38,730 nucleotides of DNA from Mycobacterium sp. NAZ190054. GTDB taxonomy: Bacteria; Actinomycetota; Actinomycetes; Mycobacteriales; Mycobacteriaceae. The notes beneath the pieces were generated by a model. That model saw only the letters and a program-made list of their open reading frames with translations. It was not told the DNA's origin and did not search any database. Positions 25,956 through 33,468 of this stretch are shown in pieces. Position numbers and translations under genes: made by a program. Position 1 is the first letter of the stretch. Each line of letters opens with the position of its first letter. Where the stretch lies: contig NZ_LMVQ01000135.1 in the NCBI RefSeq assembly GCF_001545925.1, positions 1-38,730 of the forward strand, written 5' to 3'.

Positions 25956-26710
25956 CTCTGCAGATCAGCGACGAGAACCGGGTCCGGACCCTGACCCTGA
26001 ACCGGCCCGAGGCGCTCAACGCGTTCAACCAGGAGCTCTACCTCGCCACCGCGACCGCACTGCGCGACGCCGACGCAGACCCCGACGTCGCGGTCGTCCT
26101 CCTCACCGGAGCCGGGCGGGCGTTCAGCGCGGGCAACGACCTCAAGGAGATGCAGGCGGGCATCGCCGACGGCTCGCTGACCAGTGAGGGCAGCCACTTC
26201 ACCACGATGATCGACGCGCTCACCGACCTGTCCAAGCCGCTGATCTGCGCGGTCAACGGCGTCGGGCTCGGCATCGGCACGACGATCCTCGGATACGCCG
26301 ACCTGGTGTTCATGTCGGCCACCGCGCGCCTGAAGTGCCCGTTCACCAGCCTGGGGGTCGCGCCGGAAGCCGCCTCGTCATATCTGTTGCCACAGTTGAT
26401 CGGTCGGCAGAACGCGGCCTGGCTGCTGCTGTCCTCGGAGTGGGTCGACGCGGACGAGGCCAAGCGGATGGGCATCGCGTGGAAGGTCTGCGAACCCGAC
26501 GACCTGCTGCCCGAATCCCGCAGACACGCCGAAATCCTTGCCTCCCGGTCGATCCCGAGTCTGGTCGCGGTCAAGAAGACGATCGTGGCGCCCTACCGCG
26601 CCGAGATCGCCGCCGCGACCGAAAGGGAGAACGCCCACTTTCAGGAGTTGCTGGGCGGGGTGGCCAACGCGGCGGCACTCGCGAAGTTCACCGGCCGGGA
26701 CAGGGGCTGA
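25952..26710 (+). CDS. Enoyl-CoA hydratase/isomerase
   Basis: A 252-residue crotonase. Oxyanion-hole segments GRAFSAGNDLKEM (about residues 53-65) and NGVGLGIGTTIL (about 97-108) are intact, and LGVAPEAASSYLLPQ keeps the second catalytic Glu position. It hydrates or isomerises an enoyl-CoA in fatty-acid or related degradation. GTG 25952 is fixed by GTGA overlap with the EthD gene. It ends 2 bp from the convergent bfd gene, leaving no room for a terminator between them. Confidence 0.88.
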   Translation: MTLQISDENRVRTLTLNRPEALNAFNQELYLATATALRDADADPDVAVVLLTGAGRAFSAGNDLKEMQAGIADGSLTSEGSHFTTMIDALTDLSKPLICAVNGVGLGIGTTILGYADLVFMSATARLKCPFTSLGVAPEAASSYLLPQLIGRQNAAWLLLSSEWVDADEAKRMGIAWKVCEPDDLLPESRRHAEILASRSIPSLVAVKKTIVAPYRAEIAAATERENAHFQELLGGVANAAALAKFTGRDRG

Positions 26711-26712
26711 CG

Positions 26713-26901
26713 CTAGCGCGCGACACTCTCCGGCGTGCAGTTGTAGTGCGCCTCGACGATGGCGCGCAGCGTGCGCCGGCACCGCCCGCAGTCGCCGCCC
26801 GCGCCGCACGCCTCGGCGATCTCCTTGGACGTGCGGGCACCGTTGGCCACGACCTCGTTGACCACGTGACTCGTGGCGCCGGTGCACAGGCAGACGAACA
26901 T
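26713..26901 (-). CDS. bfd: Bacterioferritin-associated ferredoxin
   Basis: A 62-residue [2Fe-2S] protein. Cluster ligands Cys4, Cys6, Cys38 and Cys41 give the Bfd pattern C-x-C...C-x2-C (FVCLCTG and GGDCGRC). Bfd docks on bacterioferritin and passes electrons to the heme, which releases stored iron. bfrA is divergently placed 0.9 kb away. It is 9 nt downstream of an unknown gene on the same strand, behind IdeR-like boxes, so iron limitation should raise both. Confidence 0.95.
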   Translation of the reverse strand: MFVCLCTGATSHVVNEVVANGARTSKEIAEACGAGGDCGRCRRTLRAIVEAHYNCTPESVAR

Positions 26902-26910
26902 GGCGGCTCG

Positions 26911-27543
26911 CTAACCCGGTTCGCCGACGCTCATCAGGTGGGCGAACCGGCCCACGAAGCGGGTCGGGTACGGGCCCATGCCGGCGTTGGTCATCCACTC
27001 GGCCGCGGCGTCGGGATGCTCGATCCACTGCCGGGCACCGGCTTCGTCGGCGATCTCCTGCAGGATCAGCACCTCGTGACCGTCGTCCAGCGCGCGGTAG
27101 ACCCAGATCTTGCGGACGCCACCCTTCTTGAACCGCTCCAGGCCGTCGTGGACCTTCACCATCAGCTCCGACACGTCCGCGACCGAGGACATCACCCCGA
27201 CGACGACGCGGCCGACGTGCCCTTCGGCGGTGGATCCGTCCAGGTCGATCTTCTCGACGACCTCGCCACCGAAAATAGGCGGAATGTCGTCGACACCGGC
27301 AATGTCGAACCATTCGAATATCGCCGGGGACCGCAGCACGTCGCGAATCGAGTGGGCGTTGCGAATTCCGATGGTGACGAGCACCCGCCGCGGTTCCCAA
27401 ATCGATTCGTAAAGCACGACATGGTGGGCGCCGATCGAGGAAAGTCCGTCGCGATGCCGTTTCAGCCATTCCCACATGCGGTCGATATCGTCGACCCGGA
27501 AATCGCAGGCGAGGATGAATGAGTGCAGATCGTACTCACCCAT
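26911..27543 (-). CDS. Internally duplicated protein of unknown function, bfd operon
   Basis: A 210-residue soluble protein that I do not recognise as a named family. It is made of two related halves: about residues 40-97 and 140-198 align (LYESIW..RRVLVTIGIRN... with VYRALD..HEVLILQEIAD..., then the RSPAIFEWFDIAG and EHPDAAAEWMTNAG segments, each ending in a P-x3-F-x-G motif). The pattern of strands and helices suggests two ferredoxin-like (dimeric alpha/beta-barrel) domains. It has no cysteine-rich motif, no signal peptide and no transmembrane helix. AAGGA lies 6 nt ahead of ATG 27543, inside an IdeR-like box that overlaps the start codon. Transcription with bfd suggests a role in iron release or a related redox step; that is inference. 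Confidence 0.7.
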   Translation of the reverse strand: MGEYDLHSFILACDFRVDDIDRMWEWLKRHRDGLSSIGAHHVVLYESIWEPRRVLVTIGIRNAHSIRDVLRSPAIFEWFDIAGVDDIPPIFGGEVVEKIDLDGSTAEGHVGRVVVGVMSSVADVSELMVKVHDGLERFKKGGVRKIWVYRALDDGHEVLILQEIADEAGARQWIEHPDAAAEWMTNAGMGPYPTRFVGRFAHLMSVGEPG

Positions 27544-27560
27544 TGGTTATCCTTACCTAT
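27542..27560 (-). promoter_or_regulatory. IdeR iron box candidate overlapping the start of the unknown gene
   Basis: On the (-) strand the 19-mer matches the IdeR consensus (TTAGGTTAGGCTAACCTAA) at 14 of 19 positions, with AGGT and TAACC cores kept. It covers the ribosome site and the first bases of the start codon, a position suited to repression of the unknown gene and bfd when iron is plentiful. Confidence 0.6.
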
Positions 27561-27577
27561 TAGTTGGCCGAAAAGAG

Positions 27578-27596
27578 TTAGCGCAGTCTAACCTTA
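27578..27596. promoter_or_regulatory. IdeR iron box candidate between the bfd operon and bfrA
   Basis: TTAG-cgcagt-CTAACCTTA matches the IdeR consensus at 14 of 19 positions. Its centre is 36 bp from the first box, and a partial third site (TTAGCCTAGG near 27598-27607) follows. It lies about 35 bp ahead of the (-) gene and about 130 bp ahead of the probable bfrA start site, an arrangement like the upstream activating IdeR sites of mycobacterial ferritin genes. Confidence 0.6.
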
Positions 27597-27709
27597 CTTA
27601 GCCTAGGCAGTCCAGACTACGACGCTGATCTGGGATTCCATCCAGCCGATCTTCGCCACAACTCGGCTCGCGCAGCGAGATTGCGCTTCGTCAATCGCGT
27701 GCCGTGCAC

Positions 27710-27715
27710 TAGATT
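27710..27715 (+). promoter_or_regulatory. Putative -10 box of bfrA
   Basis: TAGATT fits the TANNNT form and would start the transcript near 27722, leaving a leader of about 60 nt with AGGAG before the ATG. No clear -35 box is seen, consistent with a promoter that needs an activator. Confidence 0.4.
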
Positions 27716-27784
27716 GGAAGTGCTTGCACATAGCCCGTGCAGATAACGCACGCAATCAGCCCGCTAGGCGTTTAGGAGCATGTC

Positions 27785-28264
27785 ATGCAAGGCGATCCCG
27801 AGGTTCTGAAATTGCTCAACGAGCAATTGACGAGCGAATTGACGGCAATCAACCAGTATTTCCTGCATTCCAAGATGCAGGACAACTGGGGCTTCACAGA
27901 ATTGGCCGAGCACACCCGGAAAGAATCATTCGAAGAAATGGTTCACGCCGAGGAGATCACCGACCGCATCCTGCTTCTCGACGGCCTGCCGAATTACCAA
28001 CGGCTGTTCTCCCTGCGGGTCGGACAGACCGTGCGCGAGCAGTTCGAGGCCGACCTGGCGATCGAGTACGAAGTGGTGGCGCGGCTCAAACCGGGGATCA
28101 TCATGTGCCGCGAGAAGGGCGACGCGACGTCGGCCGGGCTGTTGGAGAAGATCCTCGCCGACGAGGAACAGCACATCGACTACCTGGAGACCCAGCTCGA
28201 GCTGATGGGCAAGCTGGGTGAGGAGCTGTACCTCGCGCAGTGTGTGTCCCGGCCGCCGCAGTGA
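27785..28264 (+). CDS. bfrA: Bacterioferritin BfrA
   Basis: A 159-residue heme-containing ferritin subunit; 24 assemble into an iron-storage shell. The sequence follows M. tuberculosis BfrA (Rv1876) almost residue for residue at the start (QLTSELTAINQYFLHSKMQD). Ferroxidase ligands Glu18, Glu51 and His54 are present with the later Glu and DEEQHIDY pair, and Met52 is the heme ligand. ATG 27785 has AGGAG 6 nt ahead; an out-of-frame ATG lies 5 nt earlier. The position next to the Rv1877-like MFS gene agrees with M. tuberculosis. IdeR-like boxes upstream suggest activation by iron-loaded IdeR. Confidence 0.97.
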   Translation: MQGDPEVLKLLNEQLTSELTAINQYFLHSKMQDNWGFTELAEHTRKESFEEMVHAEEITDRILLLDGLPNYQRLFSLRVGQTVREQFEADLAIEYEVVARLKPGIIMCREKGDATSAGLLEKILADEEQHIDYLETQLELMGKLGEELYLAQCVSRPPQ

Positions 28265-28320
28265 CGGTTCGGGTTCCGTACCCGGGGGAATGACACCTGC
28301 CTGAAAGGCGTAACTTCCAT

Positions 28321-28340
28321 AGCTCATCTAACGATGAGCT
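28321..28340. promoter_or_regulatory. Perfect inverted repeat before the MFS gene
   Basis: AGCTCATC-taac-GATGAGCT: two perfect 8-nt arms with a 4-nt spacer, 34 bp ahead of the MFS ATG and 56 bp after the bfrA stop. It could be an operator or a hairpin separating the two transcripts. A smaller CGGGT-n5-ACCCG pair lies at 28270-28284. Confidence 0.5.
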
Positions 28341-28374
28341 GTGCGGAGTTCACTCCTCGACCAGGAAGGCAGGG

Positions 28375-30432
28375 ATGACGGCGTCTTCAGCAGCACACCC
28401 CGAGACCACCACACCGGCGGAGCCGACCCCGGTCAGCCCGCACCGGCGCAACGTCATCTTCGTCGCGGTGGTGCTCGGCATGCTGCTCGCGGCGCTGGAT
28501 CAGACCATCGTCGCGACGGCGCTGCCGACCGTGGTCGCCGACGTGGGCGGCGCCGGCCACCAGTCGTGGGTGGTCACCAGCTACCTGCTGGCCTCGACGA
28601 TCGTCACGGCGATCGTCGGCAAGCTCGGCGACCTGTTCGGCCGCAAACTGGTGTTCGCCGCGGCCGTCGTCTTCTTCATCGTCGGTTCGGTGCTGTGCGG
28701 GATCTCCTCGACGATGGAGATGCTGGTGGCGTCGCGTGCGTTGCAGGGCGTCGGCGGCGGCGCGTTGATGGTCACCTCGGCAGCGCTGATCGGTGAGGTG
28801 ATCCCGCTCCGTGACCGCGGGCGCTACCAGGGCGCGCTGGGCGCCGTGTTCGGCGTGACGACGGTGATCGGCCCGCTGCTGGGCGGTTACTTCACCGACC
28901 ACCTGACCTGGCGCTGGGCGTTCTGGATCAACGTGCCCATCGGCATCGTCGTGCTGGTCGTCGCGCTGGCGACGATCCCGGCGCTGGGCAGGCGCGGCAA
29001 ACCGGTGATCGACTACGCCGGCATCGTGCTCATCGGGGTCGGCGCGTCCGGGCTCACCCTGGCCACCAGCTGGGGCGGCAGCACCTACGCCTGGTCCTCG
29101 CCGACGATCATCGGTCTGTTCCTCGGTTCGGCCGTCGCCCTGGTCTTCTTCGTGCGGGTCGAGCTGCGCGCCGCCGAACCCATCCTGCCGATCCGGCTGT
29201 TCGCCAGCCCGGTGTTCACCGTGTGCTGCATCCTGTCGTTCATCGTCGGCTTCGCGATGCTCGGCGCGCTGACGTTCCTGCCGACGTTCATGCAGTTCGT
29301 CGACGGCGTGTCGGCGACCGAATCCGGCCTGCGCACCCTGCCGATGGTCGGCGGCCTGCTGCTGACCTCGATGGGCAGCGGCGTGTTGGTGAGCCGCACC
29401 GGCCGCTACAAGATCTTCCCGGTGGTCGGCACCGCGGTGATGGTGCTGGGCTTCGTGCTGCTCTCGCAGATGGACGCGACGACCCCGATGCTGCAGCAGA
29501 GCGCCTACCTGTTCATCCTCGGCACCGGCATCGGCATGTGCATGCAGGTGCTGATCCTGATCGTGCAGAGCACGGTGCAGTTCTCCGACCTCGGCGTCGC
29601 CACCTCCGGGGTGACGTTCTTCCGCACCATCGGAAGTTCCTTCGGCGCCGCCATCTTCGGTTCGCTGTTCGCCAACTTCCTCGATGCGCGCATCGCCACG
29701 GCGCTGGCCGCCGGTGGCGCGCCCCCCGAGGCCGCCGAGTCCCCGCACGTGCTGCACCGTCTTCCGGACGCCGTCGCGGCGCCGATCGTGACGGCCTACG
29801 CGGATTCCCTCGGTCTGGTGTTCCTGTGCGCGGCCCCGGTCGCGGCGGTCGGGTTCGTCGTCGCGCTGACCCTCAAACAGGTGCCGCTCCAGGACCTCGA
29901 GGCGTCCGCGGCGCTGGACATGGGGGAGGGCTTCGCGATGCCCTCGACCGGCACCCCGGAAGAGGTGCTGGAGACGGCGGTGAGCCGACTGGTCCGCCAG
30001 TCACCGGAGATCCGGCTGCGCAGCATCGCGGGCACCCGCGGCTGCGAACCCGACGTGGCGCTGCTCTGGGCGCTCATCCAGATCTACCGGCACGGTCAGG
30101 TGTTCGGCTCGGCACGGCTGACCGAGATGGCCGAGCGGCTGCGTGTACCACCGGAGGTGCTCGAGCCGACGTTCGACCGGCTCGTCGAGCGCGGCTACGC
30201 GCTGCGCACCGGAGACCGGCTGTGGCTGACGCAGCCGGGCGCACGCCAGGTGGACGCGGCGTCCGCGGCGCTGGTCAGCCGGATCGTGGCGAAGCTGGAG
30301 AGCTCACCGGGCTTCGAGGGCCGCCCCGACCGCGGCGAGGTCGAGGCCGCGCTGGAGAAGATCGCCCAGCGGCTGCTGGTGCAGCGCGACTGGGACGACG
30401 AGCGGGCCGATCTGGCCGGCGCTGCACGGTGA
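28375..30432 (+). CDS. DHA2-type MFS exporter with C-terminal winged-helix domain (Rv1877 homologue)
   Basis: A 685-residue protein. Residues about 20-510 form a 14-helix drug:H+ antiporter of the EmrB/QacA type: LGMLLAALDQTIVATALPT (motif D1), GKLGDLFGRKLVF (motif A) and GVFGVTTVIGPLLGGYFTDHL (motif C) are clear. Residues about 520-685 are a hydrophilic cytoplasmic domain with a MarR-like winged-helix pattern (FGSARLTEMAERLRVPPEVL, FDRLVERGYALRTGDRLWL). M. tuberculosis Rv1877 has the same length and neighbours. It should export lipophilic toxicants; the tail may sense substrate or bind DNA. ATG 28375 follows AGGAAGGCAGGG. Confidence 0.88.
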   Translation: MTASSAAHPETTTPAEPTPVSPHRRNVIFVAVVLGMLLAALDQTIVATALPTVVADVGGAGHQSWVVTSYLLASTIVTAIVGKLGDLFGRKLVFAAAVVFFIVGSVLCGISSTMEMLVASRALQGVGGGALMVTSAALIGEVIPLRDRGRYQGALGAVFGVTTVIGPLLGGYFTDHLTWRWAFWINVPIGIVVLVVALATIPALGRRGKPVIDYAGIVLIGVGASGLTLATSWGGSTYAWSSPTIIGLFLGSAVALVFFVRVELRAAEPILPIRLFASPVFTVCCILSFIVGFAMLGALTFLPTFMQFVDGVSATESGLRTLPMVGGLLLTSMGSGVLVSRTGRYKIFPVVGTAVMVLGFVLLSQMDATTPMLQQSAYLFILGTGIGMCMQVLILIVQSTVQFSDLGVATSGVTFFRTIGSSFGAAIFGSLFANFLDARIATALAAGGAPPEAAESPHVLHRLPDAVAAPIVTAYADSLGLVFLCAAPVAAVGFVVALTLKQVPLQDLEASAALDMGEGFAMPSTGTPEEVLETAVSRLVRQSPEIRLRSIAGTRGCEPDVALLWALIQIYRHGQVFGSARLTEMAERLRVPPEVLEPTFDRLVERGYALRTGDRLWLTQPGARQVDAASAALVSRIVAKLESSPGFEGRPDRGEVEAALEKIAQRLLVQRDWDDERADLAGAAR

Positions 30433-30452
30433 CACCGTGATCAGCGCGGGGC

Positions 30453-30458
30453 TACGAT
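30453..30458 (+). promoter_or_regulatory. -10 box for a leaderless AhpD-like transcript
   Basis: TACGAT is followed by 7 nt and then the ATG at 30466. This is the usual spacing from a mycobacterial -10 box to the start site, so the mRNA may begin at the start codon. No Shine-Dalgarno sequence is present. Confidence 0.45.
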
Positions 30459-30465
30459 GCGGCTC

Positions 30466-30948
30466 ATGAGCCGAATCGGAGATTTCGCCGACGACGACGT
30501 GACCGCGTTCGCGGTGAAGTCACCGGAGCTGGGCGCCGCGATGGCCCAGTTCAGCAACGCCGTCTACACCAAGAACCGGCTGCCGCTGCGGGTCCGGGAA
30601 GCGGCGCGGATCGTCATCGCCTACGCCAACGAATGCGTGGTGTGCCAGAACACCCGGGATTCCGACGGCGAGGCCAACGGCGTCAGCGAGGAGTTCTACG
30701 ACTACGCCACGCAGTGGCGCACCTGGCCGGGCTACAGCGATCAGGAGCGCACCGCGATGGAGTTCGCGCACCGGTTCGCCACCGATCACACCGCGCTGCG
30801 TGACGACGAAAACTTCTGGGAGCGGGCCAAGGCGCACTTCGACGACGAGCTGCTCACCGACCTGGCGATCTCCTGTGCGATGTGGGTGGGCATGGGCCGG
30901 CTGCTGCGCACCCTCGACATCGGCCAGGCCTGCAAGATCACCCTGTAA
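30466..30948 (+). CDS. AhpD-like / carboxymuconolactone decarboxylase-family protein
   Basis: A 160-residue all-helical protein of the CMD/AhpD family. The redox motif Cys57-x-x-Cys60 sits in ANECVVCQNTR, where AhpD has E-x11-C-x-x-C-x3-H; here no His follows at the usual place, so peroxidase-partner chemistry is uncertain. ATG 30466 is chosen because of the -10 box just ahead; an ATG at 30457 falls inside that box. The gene is absent between Rv1877 and glnA3 in M. tuberculosis, so it is an insertion or was lost there. The next gene starts 29 bp on. Confidence 0.8.
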   Translation: MSRIGDFADDDVTAFAVKSPELGAAMAQFSNAVYTKNRLPLRVREAARIVIAYANECVVCQNTRDSDGEANGVSEEFYDYATQWRTWPGYSDQERTAMEFAHRFATDHTALRDDENFWERAKAHFDDELLTDLAISCAMWVGMGRLLRTLDIGQACKITL

Positions 30949-30952
30949 CGGG

Positions 30953-30966
30953 GCCGCTGCAGCGGC
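30953..30966. promoter_or_regulatory. 14-bp perfect palindrome before glnA3
   Basis: GCCGCTGCAGCGGC lies in the 29-bp gap between the AhpD-like and glutamine-synthetase-like genes, 11 bp before the ATG. It is a possible operator or a short hairpin ending the upstream transcript. AGAAT follows within 7 nt of the ATG, so glnA3 might have its own leaderless start. Confidence 0.4.
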
Positions 30967-30977
30967 AGAATGGCGTG

Positions 30978-32318
30978 ATGGCAGCCAAACCGCTCGCCGC
31001 TGCGGCCATCGCCCAGCTGGAGGCCGACGGCGTCGCCACGTTGATCGGCACCGTCGTCAACCCGGCGGGGCTGATCCACGCCAAGACGGTGCCGCTGCGC
31101 CGGATGGGATCGTTCGCCGACCCCGGTCTGGGCGCCAGCCCGGTCTGGCACGTGTTCGCCGCCGACCAGACCGGCATCGTGTTCAGCGACGCCACCGGCG
31201 TCGTCGGCGACAAGCGGATCCGCATCGACCTCGGGGCACTGCACATCATCGGCGACGGATTGGCCTGGGCCCCAGGTTCTTTCTTCGACCAGGACGGCAC
31301 TCCTGATCGGTACTGCGCGCGCGGCGCGCTGCGCCGGGTGCAGGACACGCTGGCCGCGGCGGGCATCGAGGTGCTGGTCGGACATGAGATCGAATTCGTG
31401 CTCGTCGGCCCCGACGGCGCGCCGCTGCCGGGGCATCTGTGGGCCCAGTACGGGCTCGCCGGGGTGCTGGAGTACGAGGGGTTCGTCCGGGACGTGACCG
31501 CGGCGGCGACGGCGTCGAGTGTTGCGATCGAACAGTTCCACCCTGAGTACGGCGTCAACCAGTTCGAGATCTCGCTGGCCCCGCAGCCGCCCGTCATGGC
31601 CGCCGATCACGTCACGCTGATGCGGATCATCGTCGGCCGGGTCGCCCGGAAGTACGGCATGCGTGCCAGCCTGTCTCCGGTGCCCTTCGCCGGAGGCGTC
31701 GGAAATGGCGCCCACCAACACTTTTCGGCGACACGTGACGGCGTTCCGCTGTTCTCCGGCGGCGACGGACCCGCCGGCATGACCGCCGACGGCGCCTCGG
31801 CGGTGGCCGGCCTGCTGGCCGGGCTGCAGGAGGCGCAGGGCGTGCTGAGCGGATCGGTCCTGTCCGGATCGCGGATGCAGCCCGGCCAGTGGGCGGGCGC
31901 CTACGCATGCTGGGGCACCGAGAACCGGGAAGCCGCGGTGCGGTTCCTGTCCGGCGGGGACGCCAACCCGTACGGCGCCAACGTCGAGGTGAAGGTGATC
32001 GACCCGTCGGCGAACCCCTATCTGGCCTCGGCGGCGATCCTGGGTCTGGCCCTCGACGGCATCGAGCAGCGTCGCGCGCTGCCCGCCGAGGTGACCGTGG
32101 ACCCGTCGAGCCTGACCGGCGCCGCGGCCGTGCCGGTGCTGGCCACCGACCTGTCCGCGATCCTCGACACGCTCGACGGTTCGGCCAGGATGCGCGCCAT
32201 CCTGGGGGACGCGGTCGTCGACGCCGTCGTGGCGGTGCGGCGCTACGAACAGCGCCACTACGCACAGCTGAGCAGCGACGAGCTCACCGCGAAGTTCCGG
32301 CTCGCCTGGAGCGTGTGA
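30978..32318 (+). CDS. glnA3: Glutamine synthetase-like ligase GlnA3
   Basis: A 446-residue type I glutamine synthetase-like enzyme, matching M. tuberculosis Rv1878 in length and neighbours. Conserved metal/substrate segments include VGHEIEFVLVG (first Glu pair), EQFHPEYGVNQFEIS, NGAHQHFS in place of the canonical G-S-G-x-H-x-H, and NPYGANVEVKVIDPSANPYL. The changed loops and the missing Tyr adenylylation motif argue against housekeeping GS. Streptomyces GlnA3 is a gamma-glutamylpolyamine synthetase, so polyamine or another amine is a likely substrate here. ATG 30978 (GTG 30975 also possible) is chosen; the longer in-frame reading from 30882 is inside the upstream gene. The stop adjoins the amidohydrolase start. 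Confidence 0.85.
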   Translation: MAAKPLAAAAIAQLEADGVATLIGTVVNPAGLIHAKTVPLRRMGSFADPGLGASPVWHVFAADQTGIVFSDATGVVGDKRIRIDLGALHIIGDGLAWAPGSFFDQDGTPDRYCARGALRRVQDTLAAAGIEVLVGHEIEFVLVGPDGAPLPGHLWAQYGLAGVLEYEGFVRDVTAAATASSVAIEQFHPEYGVNQFEISLAPQPPVMAADHVTLMRIIVGRVARKYGMRASLSPVPFAGGVGNGAHQHFSATRDGVPLFSGGDGPAGMTADGASAVAGLLAGLQEAQGVLSGSVLSGSRMQPGQWAGAYACWGTENREAAVRFLSGGDANPYGANVEVKVIDPSANPYLASAAILGLALDGIEQRRALPAEVTVDPSSLTGAAAVPVLATDLSAILDTLDGSARMRAILGDAVVDAVVAVRRYEQRHYAQLSSDELTAKFRLAWSV

Positions 32319-33425
32319 GTGACGGCCCTGCGGGAGCACGCCGAGGCCGTCCGCCTGGTCGACCACCATGTCCACGGCTGCTGGCTGGCCGCCGGTGACC
32401 GGCACCGGTTCGAGAACGCGCTGAACGAAGCCAACACCGAGCCGGTCGCCGCCTTCGACTCGGCCTTCGACACCCAACTCGGCTTCGCGGTGCGCGCGCA
32501 CTGTTCCGGGCTGCTCGGGCTGGACCGGCACGCCGACGCGGACGCGTACTGGGCGGCGCGCCGCGCTGTACCGGAAGATGTTCTGGCGCAACGGTTCCTC
32601 TGCGCGGCCGGGGTCGAGGACTGGCTGGTCGACACCGGCTTCGCGGGCGGGGTCGCCGGCCTCACCGAGCTCGGCGCCCTCGGCGCGGGGCGGGTGCACG
32701 AAGTGGTGCGGCTGGAGGCGGTCGCCGAGCAGGCCGCCGCTGCGCCGGGGGACTACGCGGCCGCCTTCGACGAACTGCTCTGGCGGCAGACCCGCATCGC
32801 GGTGGGAACCAAATCGATTCTGGCCTACCGCGGAGGCTTCCCCGGCGATCTGTCCGACCCGTCCCCGGCCGAGGTCGCCGACGCGGCCGCTCGCTGGCGC
32901 GACGCGGGCGGGACCCGGCTGACCGATCGCGTGCTGCTGCGCTTCGGGCTGCACCGCGCGCTGGGGCTCGGCATGCCGTTGCAGTTCCATGTCGGGTTCG
33001 GGGACCGCGACTGCGACCTGCATGCCGCCAATCCTCTTGGCCTGCTCGACTTTCTGCGGCTCAGCGGAGACACCCCGGTGATGCTGCTGCACTGCTACCC
33101 GTTCGAGCGCGAGGCCGGCTATCTGGCACAGGCGTTCAACAACGTCTACCTGGACGGCGGGCTGTCGATCAACCACCTCGGTGCCCGCGCGACCGCGTTC
33201 CTCGGGCGACTGCTGGAACTCGCGCCGTTCCGCAAGATCCTGTACTCGTCGGACGGGTTCGGCCCGGCCGAACTGCACTACCTCGGAGCCCGGCTGTGGC
33301 GCAACGGAATCGCCGCGACGCTGCAGGGGTTCGTCGACGACGACGAGTGGAGTGAGGCCGACGCGATCCGGGTGGTCGACCTGATCGCGCACCGCACCGC
33401 CCGGCGGGTATATCGGCTTCCGTGA
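32319..33425 (+). CDS. Amidohydrolase-2 family protein (Rv1879 homologue, FluG N-terminal-like)
   Basis: A 368-residue metal-dependent hydrolase with a TIM-barrel fold. Metal ligands are visible as DHHVHG (residues 15-20), LQFHVGFGDRD, LLHCYPF and the Asp of YSSDGFG. It begins with GTG 32319 immediately after the glnA3 stop, so the two are cotranscribed and coupled. The same pair of domains is fused in fungal FluG (amidohydrolase plus GS-like). M. tuberculosis has the pair as Rv1878-Rv1879. It may hydrolyse the gamma-glutamyl or a related amide formed by the ligase, which is inference. Confidence 0.85.
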   Translation: MTALREHAEAVRLVDHHVHGCWLAAGDRHRFENALNEANTEPVAAFDSAFDTQLGFAVRAHCSGLLGLDRHADADAYWAARRAVPEDVLAQRFLCAAGVEDWLVDTGFAGGVAGLTELGALGAGRVHEVVRLEAVAEQAAAAPGDYAAAFDELLWRQTRIAVGTKSILAYRGGFPGDLSDPSPAEVADAAARWRDAGGTRLTDRVLLRFGLHRALGLGMPLQFHVGFGDRDCDLHAANPLGLLDFLRLSGDTPVMLLHCYPFEREAGYLAQAFNNVYLDGGLSINHLGARATAFLGRLLELAPFRKILYSSDGFGPAELHYLGARLWRNGIAATLQGFVDDDEWSEADAIRVVDLIAHRTARRVYRLP

Positions 33426-33431
33426 CACCCC

Positions 33432-33462
33432 TTGACAACCTACAACCATCTGGTTGTATGTT
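33432..33462 (+). promoter_or_regulatory. Promoter and ArsR operator for the arsR-SRPBCC operon
   Basis: TTGACA (33432-33437) and TATGTT (33457-33462) are 19 bp apart, and the GTG start at 33469 follows 6 nt later, giving a leaderless transcript. The spacer holds TACAACCA-tc-TGGTTGTA (33441-33458), an 18-bp palindrome with perfect 8-nt arms that reaches the first bases of the -10 box: a compact autorepressor site. Confidence 0.75.
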
Positions 33463-33468
33463 TGTCGG

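Noticed and set aside
30882..30977. N-terminal extension of GlnA3
   Set aside because: It overlaps the AhpD-like coding region in another frame and would add about 32 residues not seen in the family.
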